A stretch of 64,000 nucleotides of DNA. It comes from Allobaileyella intestinalis (GTDB lineage Bacteria; Bacillota; Clostridia; Peptostreptococcales; Anaerovoracaceae). The stretch lies in contig NZ_VUNB01000002.1 in the NCBI RefSeq assembly GCF_009695865.1, forward strand, positions 62,001 through 126,000. Reading direction: 5' to 3'. A program made the translations under genes and the position numbers. Under the pieces are notes generated by a model, which saw only the letters and a program-made list of their open reading frames with translations, was not told the DNA's origin and ran no database searches. Positions 9,621 through 18,283 of this stretch are shown here, piece by piece (position 1 is the stretch's first letter; the number at the start of each line of letters is the position of its first letter).

Positions 9621-10340
9621 ATGAATTATGTTGTGATATTTGCCGGGGGAAGAGGAGCAAGAATGGGAAGCGATACTCCCAAGCAGTTCCTTAAAGTAGA
9701 TGGCAAAGAAATAATCATACATACAATTGAAAAGTTCAACTATGACAGCAATATTGACGCCATTGTGGTAGTCTGCATAGGAGATTATATCGACTTTTGC
9801 AGGGATCTGATATCACGCTGGAAGCTGGAAAAGGTCGAGAATGTAATAGCAGGGGGCCGCAGCGGACAAGAGTCAATATACAATGGCCTCAAGTATTTCG
9901 AAGACGAGAAGTCTGTTTCAGACGAAGACATGGTGCTTATCCACGATGGCGTAAGACCTGTAATCGATTCTGACCTTATTGACAGAAGCATAGAATGCGT
10001 CAGAAAAAACGGAAACAGCATAGCTGCAGCTCCAGCCATCGAGACAATAATCAAGGTAAATGAGCAGGGAATAATGGAAGAGTCCATTGACCGGTCCAAG
10101 TGCAGGTATGCTAAAGCACCACAGTGTTTCAGGCTGAATGAAATCTGGAAGGCTCATAATGCTGCCCTCAGGGATGGCAGAACAGACTTTATAGATTCAG
10201 CAACACTGATGAGCTGGTATGGACATCAGCTTTTTACAACTGAGTGCAGCTCTGAGAACATTAAAATAACCACACCTAACGATTTCTACACTTTCAGAGC
10301 CCTATATGAATCGAAGAAGAAGGACAGAACCAATGACTGA
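9621..10340 (+). CDS. IspD/TarI-family cytidylyltransferase (probable alditol-phosphate activation)
   Basis: A 239-residue protein opening with VVIFAGGRGARMGSDTPKQF, the CTP-binding signature of the IspD/TarI family; VLIHDGVRPVID and the later SATLMSWYG region also fit. IspD makes CDP-methylerythritol for isoprenoids, while TarI makes CDP-ribitol for teichoic acid. Here the gene lies between glycosyltransferase and LicD genes and overlaps an SDR gene, which favours a TarI-like role in activating an alditol phosphate for transfer to the polymer. This is inference: an IspD role is not excluded by sequence alone. Confidence 0.82.
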   Translation: MNYVVIFAGGRGARMGSDTPKQFLKVDGKEIIIHTIEKFNYDSNIDAIVVVCIGDYIDFCRDLISRWKLEKVENVIAGGRSGQESIYNGLKYFEDEKSVSDEDMVLIHDGVRPVIDSDLIDRSIECVRKNGNSIAAAPAIETIIKVNEQGIMEESIDRSKCRYAKAPQCFRLNEIWKAHNAALRDGRTDFIDSATLMSWYGHQLFTTECSSENIKITTPNDFYTFRALYESKKKDRTND

Positions 10341-11388
10341 TTTGCTTCAGGAAGACATAAACAGATTGGCAGATAAAGACAGCTTGTTCAGGCCTTTTTG
10401 CAATAAGACTGTACTGATAACAGGGGCCAGCGGACTAATCGGATCTCTTCTGGTTAAGAGCCTGCTCAGGTACGGGGAAAATAATGAAACAAACATCCGG
10501 GTGATTGCAATGGCCCGCAGAGAAGAGAAGGCCAGGGCCGTTTTTGCAGGGTGCCTGGAGAATGAGAACCTGAAAATCATCTGTCAGGATATTACAGACC
10601 CGGTGGATGTAGAAGAACCGGTGGACTATATAATTCACGGCGCCAGCCCAACAGGTTCCAGGTATTTTGTTGAACATCCGGCAGAAACCATAGATGGAAT
10701 TATCACAGGAACAAGAAATGTTCTGGATCTGGCCAGGAGAAAGAAAACATCAGGTGTGGTTTTCCTCTCGTCGCTGGAAGTCTACGGAAAGCCTGCAGGA
10801 GATGGCTCTTCAGTTGCTCTGGTTAGCGAAAAAGATTCTGGATATATAGACACCATGGACGTGAGGAGCAGCTATTCAGAAGGGAAGAGAATGGCCGAGA
10901 CCCTGTGCGCTGCATATGCATCTGAGTACGGCGTTCCAGTAAAAATTTTAAGGCTGACTCAAACCTTCGGCCCGGGAGTCAGTTACGACGACGGACGGGT
11001 CTTTGCGGAATTCGCAAGATGCGGGGCAGAAGGAAGAGATATTATTTTGCACACGAAAGGCGAGACTGTAAGAAACTATTGTTATACAGTAGATGCAGCC
11101 ACAGCAGTCCTCACGGTCCTGGAGAAGGGGGCCGGGGGCCAGGCCTATAACTGTGCCAGCAGAAACACCACATTTTCCATTAAGGAGATGGCTGATCTTT
11201 TCAGTTCCATGGCAGGAGAAGGTACCAATGTTATCATCAAGGATGACGTTACCAGCACTATGGGCTACAATCCTGTGATGAAAATTGAACTGGATACCAG
11301 AAAACTTGAGGAACTGGGCTGGAGATCAGAGTACCAGATGAAGGAAATGACAGAAAGATTATTCAGCTATATGAAAGGACAGAGATAG
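10333..11388 (+). CDS. NAD-dependent epimerase/dehydratase (extended SDR)
   Basis: A 351-residue extended short-chain dehydrogenase. The NAD-binding motif is TGASGLIGSLLVKSLL (about residues 30-45), FLSSLEVYG carries the catalytic Ser region, and YSEGKR is the YxxxK active site. Start ATG 10333 has AGAAGG (10318-10323) nine bases upstream and overlaps the end of the cytidylyltransferase gene by 8 bases, so the pair is translationally coupled. It may reduce or epimerise the precursor that the TarI-like enzyme activates, or it may act on an unrelated nucleotide sugar. Substrate unknown. An in-frame ATG at 10306 is less likely. Confidence 0.82.
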   Translation: MTDLLQEDINRLADKDSLFRPFCNKTVLITGASGLIGSLLVKSLLRYGENNETNIRVIAMARREEKARAVFAGCLENENLKIICQDITDPVDVEEPVDYIIHGASPTGSRYFVEHPAETIDGIITGTRNVLDLARRKKTSGVVFLSSLEVYGKPAGDGSSVALVSEKDSGYIDTMDVRSSYSEGKRMAETLCAAYASEYGVPVKILRLTQTFGPGVSYDDGRVFAEFARCGAEGRDIILHTKGETVRNYCYTVDAATAVLTVLEKGAGGQAYNCASRNTTFSIKEMADLFSSMAGEGTNVIIKDDVTSTMGYNPVMKIELDTRKLEELGWRSEYQMKEMTERLFSYMKGQR

Positions 11389-12237
11389 ATGAAGGTACTG
11401 GCCGGAATAGTTTTGTTCAATCCGGACATCAGCAGACTGAGGGACAATATCAACGCCATCAGAAATCAGGTGGATGAAGTAGTCCTGGTGGACAACGGTT
11501 CAGATAACCTGGATCAGGTGAAAACAGAATTCAGAGACCAGGTAAGCTATATCGAGAACGGAGAAAATCTTGGAATTGCCACCGCCCTGAATAAAATGAT
11601 GGACTACGGAGCAGATAATGGATTTCAATGGGTGGTCACCCTTGACCAGGACTCTGTATGTAATCCGGGACTGGTAGATGAATATAAGAAGTTTTCCAAT
11701 ATCGATGACGCTGGAATAATCACATGCCGCATTCTCGACAGAAACACTACGGGAGACGAGATAGGCGAGGAGCAGGAAGAGGATTGCCGGGAGATAAAGA
11801 GATGTATAACATCTGCATCCTTCTGCTCGGTAAAGGCATATAAGGCTGTGGGGCCTTTTGACCAATGGATGTTCATTGACTGGGTGGATTTTGAATACTG
11901 TGCCCGGCTCAGGTCGAAGGGCTTCAAGATATACAGAGTTAATTTCGTGGGAATGATCCATGAAATCGGCCATGGCCGGAATGTAAGACTGATACGGGAG
12001 CATATTTTCCATAATCACTCTGCATTCAGACAGTATTATATCGCCAGAAACAGGCTGTATGTGGCCTACAATTATCCGCAGGAATACAGCATGCTGAAAG
12101 AGCGCTATCATATTCTGGTGGAATTCTTCCTGATACTGTTCTACGGGGAGAATAAGAAGAAAAAAATAAGTGCCATGAGGCGGGGCGTTTCCGACTATAA
12201 AAAATACAGGAAAGAGCATCCGAAACAGGAGCGGTGA
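11389..12237 (+). CDS. Family 2 glycosyltransferase
   Basis: A 282-residue GT2 enzyme: AGIVLFNPDISRLRDNI, VVLVDNGSDN and the site WVVTLDQDSVCNPGL (about residues 80-95). The later stretch FIDWVDFEYCARLRSKGFKI is characteristic of the rhamnosyltransferase-type group. The start codon follows the SDR stop codon directly, and the stop shares bases with the start of the polymerase-like gene. It probably adds a sugar to the repeat unit; donor unknown. Confidence 0.85.
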   Translation: MKVLAGIVLFNPDISRLRDNINAIRNQVDEVVLVDNGSDNLDQVKTEFRDQVSYIENGENLGIATALNKMMDYGADNGFQWVVTLDQDSVCNPGLVDEYKKFSNIDDAGIITCRILDRNTTGDEIGEEQEEDCREIKRCITSASFCSVKAYKAVGPFDQWMFIDWVDFEYCARLRSKGFKIYRVNFVGMIHEIGHGRNVRLIREHIFHNHSAFRQYYIARNRLYVAYNYPQEYSMLKERYHILVEFFLILFYGENKKKKISAMRRGVSDYKKYRKEHPKQER

Positions 12238-13808
12238 TGATAAAAAAACTAGATGGATTTTTTCTGAAAGATAAATATGTATTGACCCTGCTGCTTCTTG
12301 CAGGCTTTGCCCAGGATCAGGTGCTGGTCTACTGTAATGTGCCTCACATGCATCAGATTCCGCTGTTTTTTGCCATAGTTGTAATGGCATACAGGGCATT
12401 GAGGGATCCGGAATTTCTGTCATTCCGGGGAGCGGGAATATGGGGGCTCTTTGTGATTGCCTTTATTATCTCCTTTGCCGCCAACGGCTTCCCGTCTGTA
12501 AGGGGAAATATTATCGACCTGATAATAATTACAATGACCGGTTTTCTGGTATTTGGTGGAGGCAGTTCTGACGGAGCAGATGGCAATACAGAAGACTTAT
12601 GGTTTATCAGCGGTGCTGCTTTTCTTTTCCTGGGATTAAACAGCGTAATAAGCCTGATAACATATGTATTCGGAGTTTCCATTCAGTTCTTTGAACCCCA
12701 GGGCGGATATCCATCATACATAGGAGTAAGTTATGGATTCCAGGACAGGTTCACAGGTCTCCAGGGAGTCCCTAATGCGCTGGGCTGGACCAGTGTATGT
12801 GCTATCGTATGGGGAATTCTGTGGCTCAGCACCGGTAAGCCTAAGAAAACCCTGACTAAGGTCATCAGTGCAGTAGCTATTGCCGCCAGCGCAGTCTCCA
12901 TTGGATTGTCATTTTCCAGAGGCTCATTGCTTGCAGTGACTGCTGGATTTATCTGTTACTTTTGGTACAGAATCATCTCTCGCAGGGACGGCAAGGGAAT
13001 TATCAGGATAATTGTGGAGATCCTTGCTGTAGTTATCATTATCGGCGGACTGGCCTATGGTTCTACAAATGTGTCTGCCAGGATTAATGGGAGGACAACT
13101 GCCAGGTGGTACGCAAGTCATGAGCAGAAGATGGATGATCAGAGATCCGGGGATCAGAAAGAAGAAACTGCCCAGAAACCTTCCCAGGCTGTAGAGCAGG
13201 CCAATTCCGGAAACCGGGTTGTTAAGCAGTTCCAGTCAGGAGATATAAGTAACGGACGGGGAATAATAAATGAAATTGGATTTAAGCTGCTAAGATATAA
13301 CCATCAGCTTGCCTACGGTGTTTCATCAGGTGATGGCAGGCCGGCGTGGAAGGCCTTTGTCACAGACCACGAGAATCTGATTTCAGACAAGAAATACGAA
13401 TTTACAAGAAAAGACGATAAAATATCAGGAAATATGCACAACCTGTTTACTCAGGTGATATACAATAGCGGGCTCATAGGTTTTATCCCCTTGATTCTCC
13501 TGGTGCTTATGTTTATTCATTCAGCTGTTTCTGATTTGAAAAAACCTGGAAGAGATGAAAGAAGCAGGATGAGAAGTGCATTATTCATGGCAATATGCGC
13601 AGTGGGCACCATTGCCATGTTCGAAAATATACTTATTTATTCAACAAAGGTATATAATATTACATTTATGTATCTCCTTGGATACTTTATCGGCATGAAC
13701 GAGAGAGAGGAAGGTTCTTCTCTGATAGACAGAACAGACCGCCGCCTTGGAGGATGGCTGAGGTTCATCGGGAAAACCATCTGTTTAAACAAGGTGAAGG
13801 ACAAATAA
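12237..13808 (+). CDS. O-antigen ligase/Wzy-type polysaccharide polymerase
   Basis: A 523-residue polytopic membrane protein with about ten hydrophobic segments, a short basic N-terminus and a large extracytoplasmic loop (about residues 285-395). That loop ends in MHNLFTQVIYNSGLIG, which resembles the H-N-x(n)-Q-x(n)-G-x-x-G signature of the Wzy_C/WaaL superfamily. It would join repeat units or transfer the polymer outside the membrane. ATG 12237 overlaps the previous TGA by one base and AGGAGCGG precedes it; an in-frame GTG at 12234 is possible. Sequence conservation in this family is low, so polymerase versus ligase is not resolved. Confidence 0.8.
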   Translation: MIKKLDGFFLKDKYVLTLLLLAGFAQDQVLVYCNVPHMHQIPLFFAIVVMAYRALRDPEFLSFRGAGIWGLFVIAFIISFAANGFPSVRGNIIDLIIITMTGFLVFGGGSSDGADGNTEDLWFISGAAFLFLGLNSVISLITYVFGVSIQFFEPQGGYPSYIGVSYGFQDRFTGLQGVPNALGWTSVCAIVWGILWLSTGKPKKTLTKVISAVAIAASAVSIGLSFSRGSLLAVTAGFICYFWYRIISRRDGKGIIRIIVEILAVVIIIGGLAYGSTNVSARINGRTTARWYASHEQKMDDQRSGDQKEETAQKPSQAVEQANSGNRVVKQFQSGDISNGRGIINEIGFKLLRYNHQLAYGVSSGDGRPAWKAFVTDHENLISDKKYEFTRKDDKISGNMHNLFTQVIYNSGLIGFIPLILLVLMFIHSAVSDLKKPGRDERSRMRSALFMAICAVGTIAMFENILIYSTKVYNITFMYLLGYFIGMNEREEGSSLIDRTDRRLGGWLRFIGKTICLNKVKDK

Positions 13809-13832
13809 AAGACCTGATTGCACGGAGGATTT

Positions 13833-15305
13833 TTGGAAAATAAAAACATATCTCTGAAGAAAAACTTCATAATGAACGCACTGCTTTCCATGTCGTCCAT
13901 AATCTTTCCTCTGATAACATTCCCTTATGTTTCAAGGATACTGCTCCCTACTGGAATGGGAAAGGTCAGCTTTGCAACATCTGTGGTGGCATATTTCGCC
14001 ATGGTCGCTCAGCTGGGAATCCCTATATATGGTGTCAGGGCAACAGCAGGAGTAAGGGATAACAAGGAAGAACTGAGCAAGGTAGTGCATGAGCTGATGA
14101 TCATAAATCTGGTAATGTGTGCGGTAGTTTATGCTGCCTTCTTTGTGATGGTAGGGACAGTTCCCAAGATGGCTTCAGAAAAGCCTCTCTATCTCATAGT
14201 TGGCACTACTATATTGCTGAACACCATCGGAATGAACTGGCTTTTCCAGGGGCTGGAAATGTACAGCTTTATTACCATAAGATCTCTGATCTTCAAGGTT
14301 ATAGGCCTGGCTGCCATGTTCCTGCTGATACACAGCAGATCAGATTATGTTATTTACGGCGGCATAACCGTAATTGCAGGATCAGCATCAAACATAGTAA
14401 ATCTTTTTTATTCAAGACATTTTATAGAGTTCAGGAATCTTGGCAACTATAATTTCAGGCGCCACTTCAGGCCCATAGGAATCCTGTTTGCCATGAACTG
14501 TATTTCAACTATATATACAAATCTGGATACAGTAATGCTGGGCATAATGAAGACCGACGTGGATGTGGGATATTACAACGCATCGGTGAAGGTGAAGGTG
14601 GCTCTTGTCAGTGTCGTAACCTCTCTGGGAGCGGTGCTGCTGCCAAGGGCGTCGTATTACATTAAACAGGGGATGAACGAGGAGTTCCAGCGGATCTGCG
14701 CTAAAGGCATCAGCTTTGTTTTCGTATTTGCCCTTCCTCTTGCTCTCTATTTCACCCTTTTTGCAGGGCCGAGCATTCTGCTTCTGTCAGGCCCTTCTTT
14801 CAGAGGGGCCATAATGCCCATGAAGTGTATTATGCCTACACTGCTTTTCATTGGAATAACCCATATTACGGGCGTAGAGATGCTGATCCCTCTGGGAAAA
14901 GAAAAATATACTTTATACTCATTTATCGGTGGTGCGGTATCGGATCTGATTATTAATTTCCTTCTGATTCCGAGGATTGCTTCAACGGGAGCAGCTATTG
15001 GAACAGCAGTAGCTGAGGGAATAGTGATGCTGATTCAGATATTCTTCCTGAGAGAGATGATAAAACCAGTGATCAGGAAACTTCCTTACTGGAAGGCTGC
15101 TGCAGCTCTCTTTGCTGCCGCAATATCATCTTTATGGACATTGAAGCTTCAGGTAAGCAGCACAGTGGCAATGAACAGCTTTGTGATTCTTGCAATTTCT
15201 GCAGTTCTGTTCTTCGGGGTTTACAGCATTGTGCTGATGTTAACCCGGGAATCCATGGCTTTGGAATGTGCAGGCATTATAAGATCAAGGCTGAAGAGAA
15301 ATTGA
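13833..15305 (+). CDS. Wzx-type polysaccharide flippase (MOP superfamily)
   Basis: A 490-residue membrane protein with about 12-14 hydrophobic segments. The N-terminal pattern LKKNFIMNALLSMSSIIFPL then ITFPYVSRILLPTGMGKV is typical of lipid-linked oligosaccharide flippases. It would move undecaprenyl-linked repeat units across the membrane. Start TTG 13833 is chosen because GGAGGA (13824-13829) sits just upstream; a start at ATG 13872 would cut off the conserved basic N-terminus. A second, distinct flippase is encoded at 32176, suggesting two export lines. Confidence 0.87.
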   Translation: MENKNISLKKNFIMNALLSMSSIIFPLITFPYVSRILLPTGMGKVSFATSVVAYFAMVAQLGIPIYGVRATAGVRDNKEELSKVVHELMIINLVMCAVVYAAFFVMVGTVPKMASEKPLYLIVGTTILLNTIGMNWLFQGLEMYSFITIRSLIFKVIGLAAMFLLIHSRSDYVIYGGITVIAGSASNIVNLFYSRHFIEFRNLGNYNFRRHFRPIGILFAMNCISTIYTNLDTVMLGIMKTDVDVGYYNASVKVKVALVSVVTSLGAVLLPRASYYIKQGMNEEFQRICAKGISFVFVFALPLALYFTLFAGPSILLLSGPSFRGAIMPMKCIMPTLLFIGITHITGVEMLIPLGKEKYTLYSFIGGAVSDLIINFLLIPRIASTGAAIGTAVAEGIVMLIQIFFLREMIKPVIRKLPYWKAAAALFAAAISSLWTLKLQVSSTVAMNSFVILAISAVLFFGVYSIVLMLTRESMALECAGIIRSRLKRN

Positions 15306-15365
15306 TGATGTAAATTCAGATACAACGAATATAGAGTTAACTGATTATTTCGAATTGGATGGGGT

Positions 15366-17444
15366 ATGTATAACTTAAACAGATACAATTTTTACCTGCA
15401 ATCGGCGCTGGATCTGATGGCAATGGTTCTGTCGTTCTTTGTTACCATGTGGTGGAAGGTCCATTTTACAGGGTTCTACTTAGATGAGTTCTATCACATT
15501 GTATATCAGCGGTTTATACTGCTGAATGTGATATTTTATCTGATAATCGCCTTTATGTTTCTTCACAAGAACGATTTCATTACCAGGACGACTACTGAGG
15601 AAGTGTCAAATGTGGCCAGAACAGTAGCTGGAGTGATGATCCTGTTCGCTCTTTATGTTTTCATTACAAAGTCCAACATCCTCTATTCCAGAGGGTTCGT
15701 AATAGTATATTCATGTATGTTCGGTGCCCTCAGCTTTATCTTCAGGGTCGTTACCAGGAAGAAACTCCTTCCAATGTTCAAAGAAGGAAAGGGAGCAGAG
15801 CGGCTTATACTGGTGGGCCCATATGAAAACATCAGATCAAAAATGGAAGGCCTGAAGAAAAGCCGGGACTGGAGGTTTCAGGTAATCGGACTGGTTGTAA
15901 CGGACAGAGAACTTAAGGGTGAATATATAGATGATGTGGAGGTAATATCAGATTCTGAGAACATGCTGGAAGATGTGCAGAATGCATCTGCAGATTCTCT
16001 GATGCTTATCGATACAGACAGAGACAGCAGGATAGAGAATCTTGTTAAAGCCTTTGGAGATCTGGGCAAGACTGTACACATAGGAATTCAGGATTACAGC
16101 AACCTCAGATCATATAACCGCTTTATGGATGAAATAGGGGATTATCCAGTAGTCAGTTATTACCCTGTGCTTCGTATTCCTAAGAGGAATATGATAATCA
16201 AGCGCACTGTAGATATAGTGCTTTCACTATTATTACTTCCGCTTTACCTGGTGCTGCTTATTTTGACAACAGCCTTTACGAAGGTTCAGTGCCGGGGACC
16301 GGTTCTGATAAACAGAGTAAGGGTAGGACGGAATGGAAGAAGATTCTATTTTCACAGGTTCCGCATACTCAGGGATGATGGAGAGCAGCGGAAGAAAGAG
16401 GGCTTGAGTCCATATACTGTATGGGGATCATTCCTTCACAAGACTCATCTTGACGGCTTCCCGCTGATACTCAATGTAATAGGCGGGGATATGTCCTTCG
16501 TAGGGCCTAAGGCGCCTTCCCTTCCGGACTTTATCAATGACATTCCAGCGAGAAAACAGAATCTCAGTATCAAGCCTGGAATTATAGGCAGGTGGGCCTG
16601 TGAAGATGACGAAGACAAGATCATAAAACTGGAAAGAGATTACATAGAGAACTGGAGTTTCCTTAAGGATCTGGTCATTACCGGAAAAATGATCCTGCAG
16701 TTCATTACCTTTCATTCCAAAAGGATATTCACTGAAGAAGAATTTTCCGAGGAATCCCGGGTTCTTGCTGAATATTTCGAACAGAGGAAACCCCTTGAAT
16801 ACGATCATTCCCTTTACAGCAAGTCCCCGAACATGGCATATCTCTTTGTAAAGAGACTGGCAGATATTCTGTTTTCCCTGATAGTAATAGTGCTGATTTC
16901 TCCGGTCCTTCTTGTATTGATGCTGTTAGTATTTCTTGAAGACGGAGGAAATCCATTCTACGCCCACAAGAGAATAGGAAAGAATGGAGAAAGAATAAGG
17001 GTCTATAAATTCAGAAGCATGCGCCAGGATGCAGGTGACCTGAAGAAACTTCTGACGCCGGAGCAACTGGAGCAGTACAGAAAAGAGTTCAAGATCGACG
17101 ATGATCCGAGAATAACAAAAGTGGGTAATGTTCTCCGAAAAACCAGTCTTGATGAATTGCCGCAGCTTTTCAATATTCTGGGAGGTTCACTTTCTTTCGT
17201 TGGCCCTCGTCCAATAGTTGAGAAGGAGACGCTGATATACGGGGATCAGATTGGAAAACTGCTGAGCGTAAAGCCGGGATTGACCGGTTACTGGCAGGCC
17301 TATGCCAGAAACAACGCTACCTACGAAAGCGGAGAGAGACAGCAGATGGAGATGTATTATGTTGACCACTGCGGAGCAGGACTGGATATAAAGATTTTGT
17401 TTAAAACAGTGGGATCAGTGCTGAAGAGAGAAGGAGCAAAGTAG
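15366..17444 (+). CDS. Double-domain polyprenyl-phosphate sugar phosphotransferase (first domain degenerate)
   Basis: A 692-residue membrane protein. Residues 1-140 form several hydrophobic segments and 140-270 a Rossmann-like region, as in WbaP-type enzymes. Two sugar-transferase domains then follow in tandem. Domain 1 (about 279-455) keeps the membrane hairpin and family stretches such as GGDMSFVGPKAPSLPDF, but its catalytic dyad position reads LDGFPLILNVIGG (Asp363-Gly364). Domain 2 (about 495-690) has FRSM and the intact dyad in SLDELPQLFNILGG (Asp596-Glu597), plus FVGPRPIVEKE and KPGLTGYWQ. Domain 2 should load a sugar 1-phosphate on undecaprenyl phosphate; domain 1 is probably inactive or regulatory. 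Usual family members carry one such domain. Confidence 0.85.
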   Translation: MYNLNRYNFYLQSALDLMAMVLSFFVTMWWKVHFTGFYLDEFYHIVYQRFILLNVIFYLIIAFMFLHKNDFITRTTTEEVSNVARTVAGVMILFALYVFITKSNILYSRGFVIVYSCMFGALSFIFRVVTRKKLLPMFKEGKGAERLILVGPYENIRSKMEGLKKSRDWRFQVIGLVVTDRELKGEYIDDVEVISDSENMLEDVQNASADSLMLIDTDRDSRIENLVKAFGDLGKTVHIGIQDYSNLRSYNRFMDEIGDYPVVSYYPVLRIPKRNMIIKRTVDIVLSLLLLPLYLVLLILTTAFTKVQCRGPVLINRVRVGRNGRRFYFHRFRILRDDGEQRKKEGLSPYTVWGSFLHKTHLDGFPLILNVIGGDMSFVGPKAPSLPDFINDIPARKQNLSIKPGIIGRWACEDDEDKIIKLERDYIENWSFLKDLVITGKMILQFITFHSKRIFTEEEFSEESRVLAEYFEQRKPLEYDHSLYSKSPNMAYLFVKRLADILFSLIVIVLISPVLLVLMLLVFLEDGGNPFYAHKRIGKNGERIRVYKFRSMRQDAGDLKKLLTPEQLEQYRKEFKIDDDPRITKVGNVLRKTSLDELPQLFNILGGSLSFVGPRPIVEKETLIYGDQIGKLLSVKPGLTGYWQAYARNNATYESGERQQMEMYYVDHCGAGLDIKILFKTVGSVLKREGAK

Positions 17445-17451
17445 AATTCTC

Positions 17452-18210
17452 ATGAGTTCAAAAATAATTGTAGTATCACACAAGGATTACTGGATGCCGG
17501 AGGATGGTATTTATCAGCCTGTTTTCGTAGGGCCCAATCCCCACATGCCAGAAGGATTTGTGAGAGATAATACCGGCGACAATATTAGCGAAAAGAATCC
17601 TAATTTCTGCGAACTGACAGGCCTGTACTGGGCATGGAAAAACCTGGATGCAGATTATCTGGGAATTGCCCACTACAGGAGACACTTTTCCATAAAAAAA
17701 GACAACAGCAACAAGCGGAATTGTGTGCTCACAGGGCAGCAGCTGGGGAAAGTCCTTGAGGAAACAGATGTAATTCTTCCAAAGCCGAGAAACTACTTTA
17801 TTGAGACTAATTACAGCCAGTATGCCCATGCCCATCACGCAATAGATCTGGATACGACAAGGGAAATAATACAGGAAAAGTGTCCTGAATATCTTGCTGC
17901 CTTTGATGAATCCATGAAGAAGACCACAGGTCATCGTTTCAACATGTTCATCATGAAAAGAGAACTGTCGGATGCTTACTGTCAGTGGCTGTTCGATATT
18001 CTATTTGAACTGGAGAACCGGCTGGACATCAGTCAGTACAGCAAGAACGACGCCAGAGTGTTCGGGTTCGTCAGTGAAAGACTGATGGATGTGTGGATAA
18101 ATACCAATCACATTGAGTATAAAGAGCTTCCTTGTGTGTTCATGGAAGACCAGAACTGGCTGAAGAAAGGCGGAGACTTTCTGAAAAGGAAAATCAGAGG
18201 CGGAAAATAG
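17452..18210 (+). CDS. DUF4422 protein, capsular glycosyltransferase type (copy 1)
   Basis: A 252-residue protein of the DUF4422 family, found in capsule and exopolysaccharide loci and generally regarded as glycosyltransferases. Recognisable stretches are IVVSHKDYWMPEDGIY, NPNFCELTGLYWAWKN, DYLGIAHYRRHF and MFIMKRELSDAYCQWLF. No membrane span is seen. A closely similar paralogue lies at 47022-47789, and in both places a UDP-galactopyranose mutase gene is nearby. That makes a galactofuranose-related role plausible but unproven. Confidence 0.85.
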   Translation: MSSKIIVVSHKDYWMPEDGIYQPVFVGPNPHMPEGFVRDNTGDNISEKNPNFCELTGLYWAWKNLDADYLGIAHYRRHFSIKKDNSNKRNCVLTGQQLGKVLEETDVILPKPRNYFIETNYSQYAHAHHAIDLDTTREIIQEKCPEYLAAFDESMKKTTGHRFNMFIMKRELSDAYCQWLFDILFELENRLDISQYSKNDARVFGFVSERLMDVWINTNHIEYKELPCVFMEDQNWLKKGGDFLKRKIRGGK

Positions 18211-18283
18211 TCAGAATCTGTATTTCTCATTCTTCAATCTGATAAAGGATGAACCGCTCACGCAATCTGCAGAAGAAAGATAG

